The notes beneath the pieces were generated by a model, which saw only the letters and a program-made list of their open reading frames with translations, ran no database searches and was not told where the DNA came from. From Paramarasmius palmivorus (taxonomy: Eukaryota; Basidiomycota; Agaricomycetes; Agaricales; Marasmiaceae), in contig JAYKXP010000033.1 of assembly GCA_037176845.1 (NCBI GenBank), positions 434,001-498,000 of the forward strand: a stretch of DNA of 64,000 bases. Direction: 5' to 3'. This document shows, piece after piece, positions 32,880 through 44,877 of the stretch. A program made the translations under genes and the position numbers. How positions within the stretch are numbered: position 1 is the stretch's first letter; the number at the start of each line of letters is the position of its first letter.

Positions 32880-34600
32880 CGGGCGTGTGCCTCGAACAAG
32901 CCTGTTCTTGTGGAAATCATTGAAGATACTTGTTTAACGGTTCATTCATTGGCATAGAAGAGATTTATAATAAATCATATATGATATTCCCATTTCGGTG
33001 AACGTTCAAATGTTCAGTGGCTATCTCTTGAGCGGAGCGAGGTCGGGGCATGTCAGTCCATTACGTAACAAAGCAATAACGCATGTGTCATTAGACGTTG
33101 CAACATCGGCGATTCCGGGCGCGCTCTTCACTTCTTGGCTTTGGTGTTGCTTTCAACGTCAGTAATATGGTCAGTACACTGATCCAACGGTTAAACAAAC
33201 ACGACCAACGCTGAACACCAGAAGACACAGAAGGCTCATGCCGCAATGATCGCACTCGATTACAACTGTCACTCACTTGATTATTGATGAAAGATCAACG
33301 AACGTGTTTCCCTTACACGGGAAGATTTTACCTTGCATTGATTGAGGAATACATCTGTGATTGAACTAGTGTGTTACCAACGGTGGGGAATAATGAGCGA
33401 GTAACCCAAGTCTCTGTCCCGTGAATCAATGCTTCTACAACGCCCATGTTTCGTATTCCCGTGTCCTTGATCGACACCACTGGAGCATCCGAGTGAGATA
33501 TATGCAATAAACCTAGTCTACGCCGTGTTGATATACCCTTTGATTTGATTTGAATATATATGGTCTTCATACTAGACCCGCTGTGTCTAGCAGGTGTGGC
33601 GTGCACATCATGAGGCTGACGAGAAGGTAAAATCATGGTGATGCGCTCCAAGGGATATTCGTGGCGGGCATTGAATGTTACTATCATCTAACCCGAGTTA
33701 AATTCGTAGCAAAGGAGTTGACAATGACTCCGCTAGACTTGAGAACTATGCGCATCAAAGAATATCGACATTCTCGTGTCCCAAAGTCATGGACCGCCCA
33801 AAGTTAACTTTACAGATTCAGGTTAAGATAGAAAATAACAAGAGAGGACCTGATGCTCCGACGGCAACAAGACAGCAACAGAATTATTCCTCATTTGCTT
33901 AACTAAGCGTATTGCGTCTTTGACCTGAACATCATCGATGCATCATCTCTCGTACGAGTTGGTATCAATTGGCTATACGGTCCGTAGTGATGGCAACTCT
34001 GTCTGTTCTGCCTGTCGCGACCAGACGCTTACCAACCTCGAAAGAATGCACCCTGAAATGGTACAGAACATGGTAACGTTTTGAGCTACATTTTCCTGGG
34101 ATTGGATCGCTGGTATGCACCTCTCTGTTCCCTCCCTTCGGTTCTGAACTCATTGATGTTTAGCAAACGCCATCCATCCAAAAACCGTCTCTCTCAATCC
34201 TTTCTCCGTGGTATTCTCTGCACCATGTTCTCCAAAGGCATCGAATCCCATCATACAGATACTCGATTCGCTCTCCATCTCACTTATCGTTCTCAGGCCA
34301 TCCTCATGACTAAGTCATTCAACACTCACGATATACCAAGCAGTTCCGAACGCTGTTAACCAATCTCAGCCAACCCAAGATCGTTTCCGCCACATCAACG
34401 AGCACCGTTCTCATCCTTCTACGGCCAAGGACCTACCACCTACTTCAAACCGTTCACATCGTTGACACAGCGATTTCATCAGGATGAGGACCATGGGCAT
34501 TGGGCGGTTTTGGTGAGGCACCCTTCTACTGCGTTAAAATGGCTTATTCCCTGTTTCAACTAATTGCTCGTGTTGGTAGTGGTTCAGATAATGGGGTATC
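32880..34600. other. No recognisable gene
   Basis: Short frames only. Near 34140-34370 a plus-strand frame (FSKRHPSKNRLSQSFLRG) has some coding look but no partner exons or family that I recognise. Confidence 0.4.
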
Positions 34601-34615
34601 GCTTTGGTTTTAACT

Positions 34616-36960
34616 ATGATCGCAGATTCGTCTGGATTCGTGGCTCAAGACAGCATTCTCAACCATGTTACGGGTGTCCAGCACAATCACAACGAGTTTC
34701 GTACACCCGTCCATGTATGTAATCATGTTCAAGAACTGGTGAAACGGAAAGAATACGACGAGGTGTGTGTTCATGCTGCCATCAAGCCTTCACCTAGCTT
34801 ACTGAGAATAAATCCAGTTCGAGTGAGAGGCGTATATCAAACGTGGACATTGGAGTGGGCCAGGAGGGGCTCAGGAAGCCCTAGCTGCTGCTAACGCGGT
34901 GGATGCGATTGGGAAAGGTAGCTACGACAGGAATGACTACATAGAGATTGCTCACGTGACCGCTAGACCGGCTCGGCCTATGCCGGTAGCCCCTACTACA
35001 ACATGTGGCTATTGAAAAGGTACTGTGCTCCGAGTGTATGCTTGCAGATTTCGATTAGATTCGAAAAGATGAAATAGTGGTCGCGTCGAGCTGTGCACTC
35101 AAGCTACTATATGCACCGTCGAGAAGAAATTTAAGGAACGCATGTCGGTAACGGGCGTTGTGGACATTAGACAGTACTGAAAGACAGTTCTTGCGTAATA
35201 ATCTGACAATTGATTGGAGGGCGCTCAGAGGGGCGTACAACCGTCTCCAAACGTGTTTAGAGCCCTGCATTGCGGTGAAGACGCTAAGTGACGCCAGTTA
35301 TATCAATTAAGCGCTGAACTAGCGCTGGATTTCCTCGCGTTGCGACAAGGGTTTAGGTCGCGACCATGATAATGCTTTATTGCATAAGGCATTTGGCTAA
35401 TAGAGTCCCTATACTAGCATTGACGGTCTGAAGGTACCGATTGTCATGAAAACGTAGTCATTAAGGGCTCTACTTACTGGGCAGATGGCCGAGGTCTCTT
35501 GTACGAAGCCAATATCCACCTAGGTGGATTATCTATGAAGACATGGGGATTACCTTGTACTTTAGATGGTTTTATAATGTGGTCCTGATGCAGAACTCCT
35601 CTTATCAGAGACAACTGTCGTCTAAACTCCAGCCGAGACACCTTGCATGCTGGCAACGACTAAATGGGGTGTTAGATTGTGCTCCGAGTCATAGACTTTT
35701 GATAGACTTAGTTTACATGATTAAGAATGCAAGGAACATTACTTGTTTTTAGGCAAAATCAAGTCTGTAAGTAACTTTACGGGATATGTCAGTGACTGTA
35801 AGGAACGTGTCAGGGGATGCAGTGACATGTGCGCAACTGCAAGTAACACGCGAGTAACATGCGCGTAACGGTAAGTAACATGCAAGTAGAGTTTTATAAC
35901 GACCCCTTGATTGACCGGAAATCAAGGTTGACCACTATGATGTATGAAAGCGAAAATACAAAAAAGTGGTTTGAGAAAGATTTTCGCAAGTTTTCGTGCA
36001 TCAGGTGAGCTCCACTCGTCACTTTTAATGTCTTTCGATCTGGAAAAAGACCAGTCAATTGGATATCTTTCAACTTTTTGGCGTCAATCGCTCGGAAATT
36101 CCGGCTTTGATATTTCATGATGGTAAGGCCCGTATGACCGCATCCTGACACCAGCACTAAACAACAGAGGTAATCCCTCTTCGCTTCGGTCGGATGAAAC
36201 CAATTTGGATTAATCTGTACATGTCATTTTTACAGGTCGGTGCCGCTCTCAAATCCAATCCGTATTCTACTTTGGTGACTGTTCTTTGACTATAGGAGTC
36301 TTGTGGCTTCGATGTCCGATCAATGCCTCTCGTGGCGTATTTGCCAGTGGAGCCCGCAGTGATCTTCAGTATTGCTGGGGTCCCGATAAAGAAGGGTCTA
36401 TTTCGGTTCCAAACACTATGTATGTTTCAGTTACTTCAGCAAATTTGGCTCGGTGGTGGATCTCAAGATTCTCGTATATGCCTCGGATCGGGAGCCGGAG
36501 GAGTGGAGTACCATATTCCGTCCATCCACTATTACGGGCGGGCGTTTGGTGGCGGCATTACCCAGAACTCCGGAATATACAAAAAGTTATACCTGTTCAT
36601 ACTGCCTCTGCCCACAAACGTAGCGACATTTGAGCTGTGGTGCTGCAGATCTGTTGACAGCTGTTTCTGGTCCTTTGATGAGACCGGGAGATCTAGGTGT
36701 TCTACGAAGGAACGTCAGGGTTGGGGAATGCCTCGGTCCATAGCTAAATTAGTAACGCCTCAGGCTCGCCCTTGGTCATGGCTAGATGAAGCAGTCTATA
36801 CTCCTCTTTGGGAGTAGCAAACATGCTCGAGGCCTTTACCCAAATACAGTAGATTGGGCGAAGAGCATGGGGTTCCCGGGAACTAGGGATTATGGACCAA
36901 CCAAATGATTCGAGGTCGTGGAAGGTATGGTTCTTTCTGAACTTGATCATTCTCGAGGTG
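34616..36960 (+). pseudogene. Broken member of an Agaricomycete unknown-function family (copy 3)
   Basis: Pieces line up in order with the intact gene at 54390-56361: an N-terminal exon near 34616-34800 (SGFVAQDSILNHVTGVQH, KEYDEV), an exon ending at a GTGAGC donor near 36006, the conserved block QLFGVNRSEIPALIFHD at about 36070-36120, a block around 36300-36590 (SRGVFASG, VVDLKILVYAS) and the C-terminal block with CFWSFDETG near 36660. The segment between the last two blocks in the intact genes (TVYSPSM ... WLSQSWRVFD) is deleted, and 35050-35890 contains inserted unrelated sequence. It cannot make the full protein. Confidence 0.65.
35755..35890. repeat. Degenerate tandem repeat of gtaacatgc-like units
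   Basis: Imperfect units of roughly 11-17 bases (gtaagtaac, gcaagtaac, gcgagtaac, gcgcgtaac) lie inside the insertion that interrupts the copy 3 pseudogene. Confidence 0.6.
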
Positions 36961-37414
36961 ACAGTCTATGTTAGACATTCCGGATCGTAGCCGGTTGTCG
37001 CTTATATCATCTGATACGGCAGGCTTCCAGTGGTTTCTGAATCGTAAACGAAATGCGCAAACCCCGGTTCTGGAGTCGAAAGTGTTCCAGGAATGCAGAG
37101 GGCCAATAACAAAGGAGCCCGTAGGCGCGGCGAGTTAGCCATACGAGTTCTTCGTTCCACAGCTCATGATTAATCATGGCCTAATGCCACGGTCGTTGAT
37201 CGACACACTGCATTGCTTAGTATAGATAAGTATTTAGATTTATGCAGTAATCATAAATCATTAATCTGGACGGAGCATAGTTTGACTCGAAATTCCATGT
37301 ATTGCTATAGTACAAATGGGTCTCTACTGCATATAAGCGGTGGACTGTGGGAACTGGCAAGAATCTTCGTGCTCATCAAAAGTCGTGATGGATGCACGGC
37401 GTTTGACGCCTAAC

Positions 37415-37490
37415 TCCGAGAGCGGTGCTTATATAATCTAATCGCTTCTTTTCTTCCGACACGTCCATCGTCGCTCAGCGTTGCAAAGTA
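37415..37490. repeat. Dispersed repeat (gcttatataatc ... cgtccatcgtc)
   Basis: Shares gcttatataatc and cgtccatcgtc with 46965-47060, and more weakly the later part of 59385-59480 and 62838-62930. See the corresponding finding. Confidence 0.5.
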
Positions 37491-38031
37491 CTTTCACTTG
37501 CCATCGGTCTTGTGTTACTTTCGTGTTGAATACTGCTGAACCGAGGCTATAGAAGACCCGTTGAATGGACCCCACACATCAACATCACACCTACGACGTT
37601 CTCTCCTGCTTCATCTATTCATCTCCACTCCTCCAGTTTCTTCCTTGAATATCTGGCATACGTTCACATACACGCGCTTCACAGCATCTCCACCATCCCA
37701 CAGTTCACATAGCCGCAGCTAATTCCTGTCTCAACCACCTATTGATCTCCTTCGTTTTCGCGGAAACATTTGTTCATCAGCCTGCTCGTTTTTACGTGTC
37801 TCTTCTCTCTCTACCCCCTCCCCCCCGCGCATATGAACGAAAACATGTTCGATGTGATCTCACTCCTCTCTGCAGGCTACACTACTCTTCCTTTGGCACT
37901 CGGACTCACAGCTTGCAGCGCTACACCCCTAAATCCCTATCTCTTATCGTCTTACCATATGCATCCAATTCGCCGACTCGTTCACCATTTATACCCTCTT
38001 AAACCCGTCATCCCGCACGTAATGGACTCGT

Positions 38032-38356
38032 TTGTACACATTTCCATTCAAACACGGTCGACTGGGTGGAATGGCTTTATGCAAGGAGAAAAGGCGTCAG
38101 GTTCCATACTTGCTTGCAGGCGCTATGGGCAGAGCAATTTTGGAGTGGAGTTTTGAAGGCCGAAGCGGGGCTAGGAGAAGTGCGGCGATGGATGTCTTCA
38201 AACCGCCAGCAACCTACACCCCACATACGAATCGGCTATCTTCACGTTCCCGCTGCCGCAATCCCCGACCAACATCCTCTGGATTACTTCGCAGACGACG
38301 GTGAAACACTGATGCACAACGCACATCTACTCATCACCTATCCCTCGGCTCCCTAA
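38032..38356 (+). other. Coding-like remnant, unknown family
   Basis: An open frame from 38066 (WLYARRKGVRFHTC, ALWAEQFWSGVLK, DPLDYFADDGE as written by the frame DYFADDGETLMHNAHL) has the composition of a real exon. Upstream frames 37742-38156 do not join it cleanly. I do not recognise the family. It is probably a fragment of a lost gene. Confidence 0.25.
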
Positions 38357-38441
38357 ATCCACTCACCCGAGCGTTACACGAGCTCACTCTCGTTCGACGT
38401 GATCCATGTCGCTATCCCCATGAGTGATTATTCCAAGATGA

Positions 38442-39078
38442 TTAGCAGCCCGCAATGCCAATGTATTCAGCGTCTGGAGCGTTTGGATTGAATGTGTGAA
38501 GTAGTTGGGTATCCTCTGTGGGATTGTTGGGTACCGGATTATATTTTCCACGACGCGCCCTCTCGGTATAAGGTACGTCTATGTATGGCATTGTACTTCG
38601 GCCAATGATACCATTCATCAGGCATACCATTCTGTACGGAGCGGCAAACAAGCGTGAACCTTTGAAGCTCCTCCAAAAAGCCCAAACATCGACCTTCTCG
38701 TTCACAGACACTTGATTCATTCTCCTTGGCCACTAAAGCAGCGCGAACGCTATCAAAATCACTTCCCGAACTTTGGTTAAGATTGCTCTTTCCCTTCTTC
38801 TCCTAGTTGCTGGCGAGCATCCTTAGCCCTAATCGCTAGGAACGCTCATAATCAGCCATCTTCACCGCATAACCGCCTCTCGGACCCATCGGGATATCTT
38901 TATAGTTGTGCAATCTGGCCTCAGCAGGTTGTTTTGAGGCTGTTGGCACTGTTGATATGTCTTGCTGAGGAGGCGGTATGTTGGGCGTCAGACTCGGCGT
39001 TATCGGAGTCCAGAAGCGCCCGTCATGATCATAGGGCCTACGTCTTTTTCTTTCCGCTCTCTCTAGTGCCCTCGTCAT
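38442..39078 (-). pseudogene. Decayed duplicated gene, unknown family
   Basis: An N-terminal frame starting at 39078 (MTRALERAERKRRRP ... DGRFWTP) resembles a frame whose ATG is near 48980 (MTRALKKRNETKK ... DGRLSTP). A later frame (38539-38733) reads SSVCEREGRCLGFLEELQ. Stop codons and frame changes separate the parts. The two loci are diverged copies of one ancestral gene whose function I cannot name. Confidence 0.4.
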
Positions 39079-42000
39079 CGTTTATCGAAGATAGATAGAT
39101 GCTTTTGGAGATGAACAGGTGCACGATATTGCGTCAGGAACACCATTACCGGTCTCGAGATACGATAATAGATATCTGTTAGTGGTATGCAGCGGCTTAT
39201 GGTACCACCCCTCGTGGCTCAGTGTTTTATCACTGATTCCTGCTTATCAGTTATGTTTTCCTGAACCTGCGTATTGGAGCCTTAGGGGTATGGATTATTC
39301 GATGCTTTTGTGCTCATTGCGTTCGGTCTCCAAGTCAGAAATCGATCCCTACCTGAGATTAGCTGAACTGAATGCCTAGGAGAATTAAACAGGTTCGTAT
39401 CGACATTGACTTCAAGTTGATGAATGCTGGAGCAAGCGCAATAATATACTCGACGTGATGGGAGTCTCAAGATCTATGTAACGTCTACGCCAACTTATCA
39501 TCATCTATGTGTTCCTTAGTCTCTGGACTATCATTACCCGTTTACCCGGACCATCAGTATATATATATTACCTTCATTAGTCTTACCTTGCCCCAGTACT
39601 TGTACATACGTCGTTATAAAACCTCGTTGTGTCCAGGTCGTGGGTGAACTAAGGCTCTAAGCTACCTATACCTAGACATCCGTCTAGGGAGCTATTGCAA
39701 TCTATCAAGGCACGACCCAACCCAACCCTACCGGCGGGAAGGTACTCGGCAGAAATAAAGCTGGAAATGTTTCCATCAGGGCAAAAATAACCACTGTTTC
39801 TGTTGTTTCGGGTTCACGGGAAAAGCTGGCGATGAGATTGCAACAAGGAGATGAGAGTTGGAAGTCTCGAGCTAGCTGAAGGCTGCTCAGTGTTCAAACA
39901 CGAGAGTTTGTATCCTTTGCTGTTTCCTGTGGTATTTCCAAGGGTAGTCCAAAAAATTTTCATCATTTGTACCTTTCGACGGATCAGAGACAAGAACCAT
40001 GGGTATACGGTACGTGGTCAAAGCACTACCAGATTGATGGTTACCCAGATTTTCGTAAGCAGTAATTACAGTGTCCTTATCTACTAGTCTCTTATATTAT
40101 TCAACAGTGTCGTACTTGCCTAGGAAAAGACTCATATACAGCTTCCAGCCTCGTGGATCGGCCTCTTCCGTTGCTGTAAGGTTTTAACTTGTGCCTCCGT
40201 GTCGTTGTCCAAAATGGACCAGAATGACGTCTTATGCTAAAGCAGGGTGGCCAATCCAAAAGATACTCACTGGGAGTCACCTCACCTCTCCGAGAGGGAT
40301 TCTTCATATCTTCGTACATCCTTCGACTCAAGTGTTGAGTGAACTCTCCTCCGTGTACCTAAGAATGGCAAAATTGATTCTGGCCTCTTGTCATTTTGAG
40401 TCATTTTTTCCGACATACCCCAAACAAGTCCGAGAAGACCGGCGTCCCTTTGACGGCATGGATGAACATAAATGGCGCCCAGATCACGGAAAATTGAATA
40501 TCGTCGTCAACGATGTGATGATATACCATCCCGCTCCAAGAAAACAACGAGACAAGTGCAAATCTAAATGCGAGTACATCCCATTCAACTCAGATCATAC
40601 CTGCATAATATCTCGAATGGGAATGACGAATGCTTGGAAAGACACTGGTTCAAAGCCTAATTAATTGTCAGATGGAGATTACCAGAATTAAATATGTTCG
40701 CCTTCGAGATGCTCAAGAGCAGGACGGTTGTTGTAATTGATCCAGTTATCGAGTGATTCCTACCAGCGTTGGTAAGGGTAGCAAATTCCAGTGACCTTGG
40801 TCAAGGTTGTTAGGGGACGGTGAACCACCCCAGCAACCTTCAAATACAGGTTATAAATAATGTTATTGTGATTATGCTCCTTACACCAATATGAACTTCA
40901 TTGACGGAATCTATAGTGTATTAGTAGACGTATAGACAACGTCTTGACAAATTTTGGTAGGGCCAAATCGCTTGCCCTGCCGACTGATAAGTGATCTGCA
41001 CCACCTGAATCCCGATCATTCCACACACTGCCACTTCCGAGTCGTCCTACGGTCATTGAAACGCATTTCATTGACAAATTCGAACCCGACTCGAAGCTAA
41101 AAAGGTCCAAAATGGGAACAGTGATAGGACTTGATGTAGTGGTATCAAGGATGTGGCCAGGTCCCGAATAATCTGCCAAATTCGAAAGGATAGTTGCCAT
41201 CACCGCGAGCCCATCGGTGGCAACTTATGTGATTGGGTGTGAGTTCCGGTGCCTCACCGCCATGATTGCCTACTCTCGATGATCGTAGCCAGGGTTCAAG
41301 GTGCTTGAACCCAGATATGAATACGTTAACGAAGAGGTATGGTGGGCATTCTGATGGCATGTTTTGATGACACGATAGAAAATGTTAACAGTTAGGTTAA
41401 ACCACCTTGTTGTACTGAATTCCCAGGGTTTAACCCCAGCGCAACATTCGATGGATACCAAACGATATTGACATAATCTACTCGCCACATTAACGATCTC
41501 CGTTGATTTCCAAAACATGGAGATCGGTTAAAATACGTCTTCTCCAAGATATCAATGTCCATGCGACCGGGCGATAGAAGTAATTGTAAGGCGCAATATA
41601 TATGAGTCCAACGAAAGAGGGGCACATAATTTGTGTCAGTGGAGAGAAGGGAATGTGGGTTATACAGCTATGCTGCATTAAGATTCTAACAGGTGTAGAG
41701 CAGCTTGAAGCCAGGATTCTAGTTGGCACAGGTACTCTGGGTGATCAAGTGTACCACTGGCTACAATCCACTCAATCAAGGCCCCAGAACATTGGTTTAG
41801 CAGATGCCAACTCACCTCGTTGAATGATACCTGGCATCTCTCTTCGTATTCCAAAGTCCGACGTGCGTGGACTCACTATATTCGGCATTCACATCGAATC
41901 TGATGGTCCCGTATCACTTCGCGTTCCATGTGGATATTTGTTCTTCAAACAACGATCACGACAACTCCCATCTAACACGTTGCTTGCTATGCGGGAGAAA

Positions 42001-42189
42001 GGTACCGCCTATCATGATGTTTACATGGATATGTAGTGAATATTTGCCATCACCGAGATCATATGTAATGCACTCTAGTATTCCAACTCCCCGCTAATTA
42101 ATCCGGAGAACGTGTCCTCAGTGACGTCCGAGAGTGTGTGGTTGTCCGACAAGGCATATATCCATAGTGTCTCTACGGTAAATGCTTTG

Positions 42190-42879
42190 TCAACGTGAAG
42201 ATGAACTTATGTGAGATTCAAACCTTGTTTGAGGATGCCACGAAATATGATATTCATCTGAACATGTGGAGTTGGCGGTCGGGATGGAAGGAACAAAGTT
42301 ACTACTTTGCGGGTATGAGTGTTGGCAGTGTACCGGAGCGGTCGGGGTGTATTCTAACTGAGGCATAGTTACCTCTGGAGGGAGATACCACTTTCCATAA
42401 GTCTCTTCCAGATGAGACTCGTACTGGGTCCATGGTTGCTCCTGCATGATTTTCAAGTCTTCATCTCCAGCTCCAAATAAACCAGACATGAAATGATCAG
42501 TGTTCGTGTAGTCTGAGCGTGGGCCAGCATTTGGGAAGGTAGCAGCGAAAGGAAGTGATGGGCAGTCAATGGTCTGACCATCAATATCTCTGGACCGTGG
42601 TAATCCTTGAACTGGAGTCAACCCTAACGAGGATAGAGGAGGTGGAGGAAGAACCATTTGTGGCGCTCTGCGCCACCGTGACGACGAGGAGGGAGAGCTG
42701 GTGGGAAGGTATTCACAATGAATTCCTTTGAGGTAGCATCGTGTGCAGGCATCAGAGACGCCTATAAAATCTCGTCTGTGAAGAGGTGTACACTTGGTCT
42801 TTCGACGACGACAGTTGGTACATGCCCTAATAGTGCGATGAGCAACTCGTCGCTGAGGTAGAGGTGTTTCCCTGCCCAT
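42190..42879 (-). CDS. Zn2Cys6 transcription factor, paralogue 2
   Basis: 229 residues, opposite in orientation to paralogue 1. The cluster begins at Cys20 with identical spacing CX2CX6CX14CX2CX6C (ACTNCRRRKTKC ... CTRCYLKGIHC), followed by a Ser-rich linker and the shared segment PPLSSLGLT. As in paralogue 1 there is no fungal-specific middle domain, so both belong to a short class of cluster proteins. A TATATAAG box lies about 36 bases upstream of the ATG. The frame is intact and needs no intron. The targets are unknown. Confidence 0.85.
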   Translation of the reverse strand: MGRETPLPQRRVAHRTIRACTNCRRRKTKCTPLHRRDFIGVSDACTRCYLKGIHCEYLPTSSPSSSSRWRRAPQMVLPPPPLSSLGLTPVQGLPRSRDIDGQTIDCPSLPFAATFPNAGPRSDYTNTDHFMSGLFGAGDEDLKIMQEQPWTQYESHLEETYGKWYLPPEVTMPQLEYTPTAPVHCQHSYPQSSNFVPSIPTANSTCSDEYHISWHPQTRFESHISSSSR

Positions 42880-42914
42880 TTGTATGGTATAAAGCTTGCA
42901 CGGTTACAGAGCAT

Positions 42915-42922
42915 CTTATATA
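42915..42922 (-). promoter_or_regulatory. TATA box of Zn2Cys6 paralogue 2
   Basis: TATATAAG on the minus strand, 36 bases upstream of the ATG at 42879. Paralogue 1 has cataTAAG at a similar distance (about 40 bases) from its chosen start. Confidence 0.5.
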
Positions 42923-42929
42923 CTGCTCC

Positions 42930-44790
42930 TCAGGTGGATATATATTTACATCAAGATGTTCAACAAATAGCACCAATTCTATGTGCGGGACTGGGTTGGT
43001 TTGACAACGCAAAATAATGACTGCAGGGCTAACTGAGATTGTAGACGTCTCACTGCAGTGGTCCAAGGACCTTTGGGATGGACATATACCTCCCAAATAG
43101 GTTTTCGGGTTCGCTGCTGCGAAGTCAGAAAGCATTGAGCGATAATCACCTTACATAAAAATTCGGCACATCGTAGTTGTGGCCTATTTATGTGGAGGCA
43201 GTACCCACTGACAAACACACTGACCGCAACCTCTCAGCTATAAGCTTTACCATATCGACCATCAATGGGTGTAGTGAATGTCAGTTCCAGGACACCTTGT
43301 CCGAAAGAATTTTGGTGGATGGTGTCCGGTTCTTGGATCTTGGAAACTGATGCCTCGCCATAATCTTAGCCCACCTACCCAGTACCGTCGCAGAAAGCAC
43401 TTTGGTGTCATCTAAATGAAGGTAATTTTGCATACCTCCGAGTGACCTCTGACTTACGTTCATATACTTGCTCCATTCGTCACGGGAACACAGAGCATCT
43501 CTATCTACGGTTATTTGGGCTGCGTTTCTTTGAGTCGATCACATCTCCATAGCCATCGAGCGCAAAAGAAGTTGCAGGGATGAACTTGTCAAAGGCAAAG
43601 TGTTCGTAGGTTAACTTGAGTATGTGAGCTTTCATAACGAATGACAAGAATTTGCTTCGCAAATATACAAGGGCCAGGTATGAACACTAGTATCGATTCT
43701 AAAATATGCAGTTCAAGGGGTTCTCATCATCGAATGTGTTGCAATCAGGCGGGTAAAGAGTTTTTTTCTTTACAAAGAAAGACGTTTGAAACGCTAAGAT
43801 AAGGTAGTTCAGCATTTCGATGATTTCCGTTGAGCCCGTTATCGTGTAACTCAATTAGCAATCCTAAGCTTGCTGCGGAAGTGATTGTAGCAAGAACCCC
43901 GGGCGCCATTATCCGTAGTACAAATGCGGGAGGTACTCAATAGCCATCCCAAGAAGTGATGTTGCTAGCAGATTGGCGCCGTGCTGTCAAGGGTGGACTG
44001 CATTGTACGCAAACTAGGACAGATTGCATGGGCAAGTAACCAGCGATGACCGTAATCATTTAACAGATTGCCATGGACTCTTGGAGTCTAGCATTAAAAG
44101 GATCGTAACAAGAACCTACCTATATCATATCTCTTGCTGAAGGCTCCGTTTTGGGCATCTACTTGAATTGCGTGGTGTGGGCGGGCAATTAGAGTCTAGA
44201 CCATGCGGACTGAGTGCTTCGATAATCATGTGACACACCCTGCTCGCAGGATTCGAAGCCCCGAAAGGCTTCAAAAGTTCATTCCTGCGGATTCTTGATT
44301 TCTAGTCCAAATTCTGTCTCGTAAGGATTCAATTTGGTACTTTTTCGGTACGATATTTCATCCTTATACGGGACAAACCCCCGGGCCCAGTCCCGAGATG
44401 AATTTTTTATAGCACGAAACCTAAAAACCAAGAATAGTGGGAGCCAGAACCTTACCTTATCGCGAGGCTTCGATCCCTCTAGATCAACGAGTCTACGAGA
44501 TAGTAGGCTATGTGCTTCTTTCATTCGCTCCCGTTTATCTCCGCTGTGTCAATGCGTTACGTGGGTTTCGAATACCGATTGCCATTTTGTCCTTTACACA
44601 TCGCAATCCGTTCTTTACCACGTTCACCCTCTTCACCTTGCTCGAATTCCTCCATCGAGGAGTGGACTAGCATTCAAGAAGGGGATGTACACACAGACCG
44701 AAGATATGCCAAAGACATGCATTCCGTCAAGTCATCGCCGGGGCCGGGTCCGGCAGTGATCGATTAGGCTTTCGCTCCTAAATGATCGAT
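42930..44790. other. No recognisable gene
   Basis: Short frames only, no motifs, no RNA gene seen. Confidence 0.4.
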
Positions 44791-44800
44791 TGATAAGCCA

Positions 44801-44808
44801 TATATATA
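44801..44808 (+). promoter_or_regulatory. Probable TATA box of the F-box gene
   Basis: TATATATA lies about 70 bases upstream of the only nearby ATG (44878). Confidence 0.4.
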
Positions 44809-44877
44809 CTACATAGTGACTCGGTGTGACTCAGACCTGCTCACTTTCTTCACTTACCACCGTCTTCCATTTTTATC

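Larger units (their letters stand above)
36970..42180. other. Gene-poor interval with decayed repeats
   Basis: No intact gene that I can defend. It holds a dispersed repeat at about 37415-37490 and decayed coding-like blocks at 37840-38356 (plus) and 38442-39078 (minus), each listed separately. Frames at 40191-40664, 41602-41823 and elsewhere show no motif or splice-linked continuation. Confidence 0.45.

Noticed and set aside
40191..40664. 157-codon plus-strand frame
   Set aside because: No motif or conserved partner; an opposite-strand frame over part of it looks equally good, so neither is supported.
44334..44759. 141-codon plus-strand frame before the F-box gene
   Set aside because: It starts within a low-information stretch, overlaps three other frames and has no recognisable domain.
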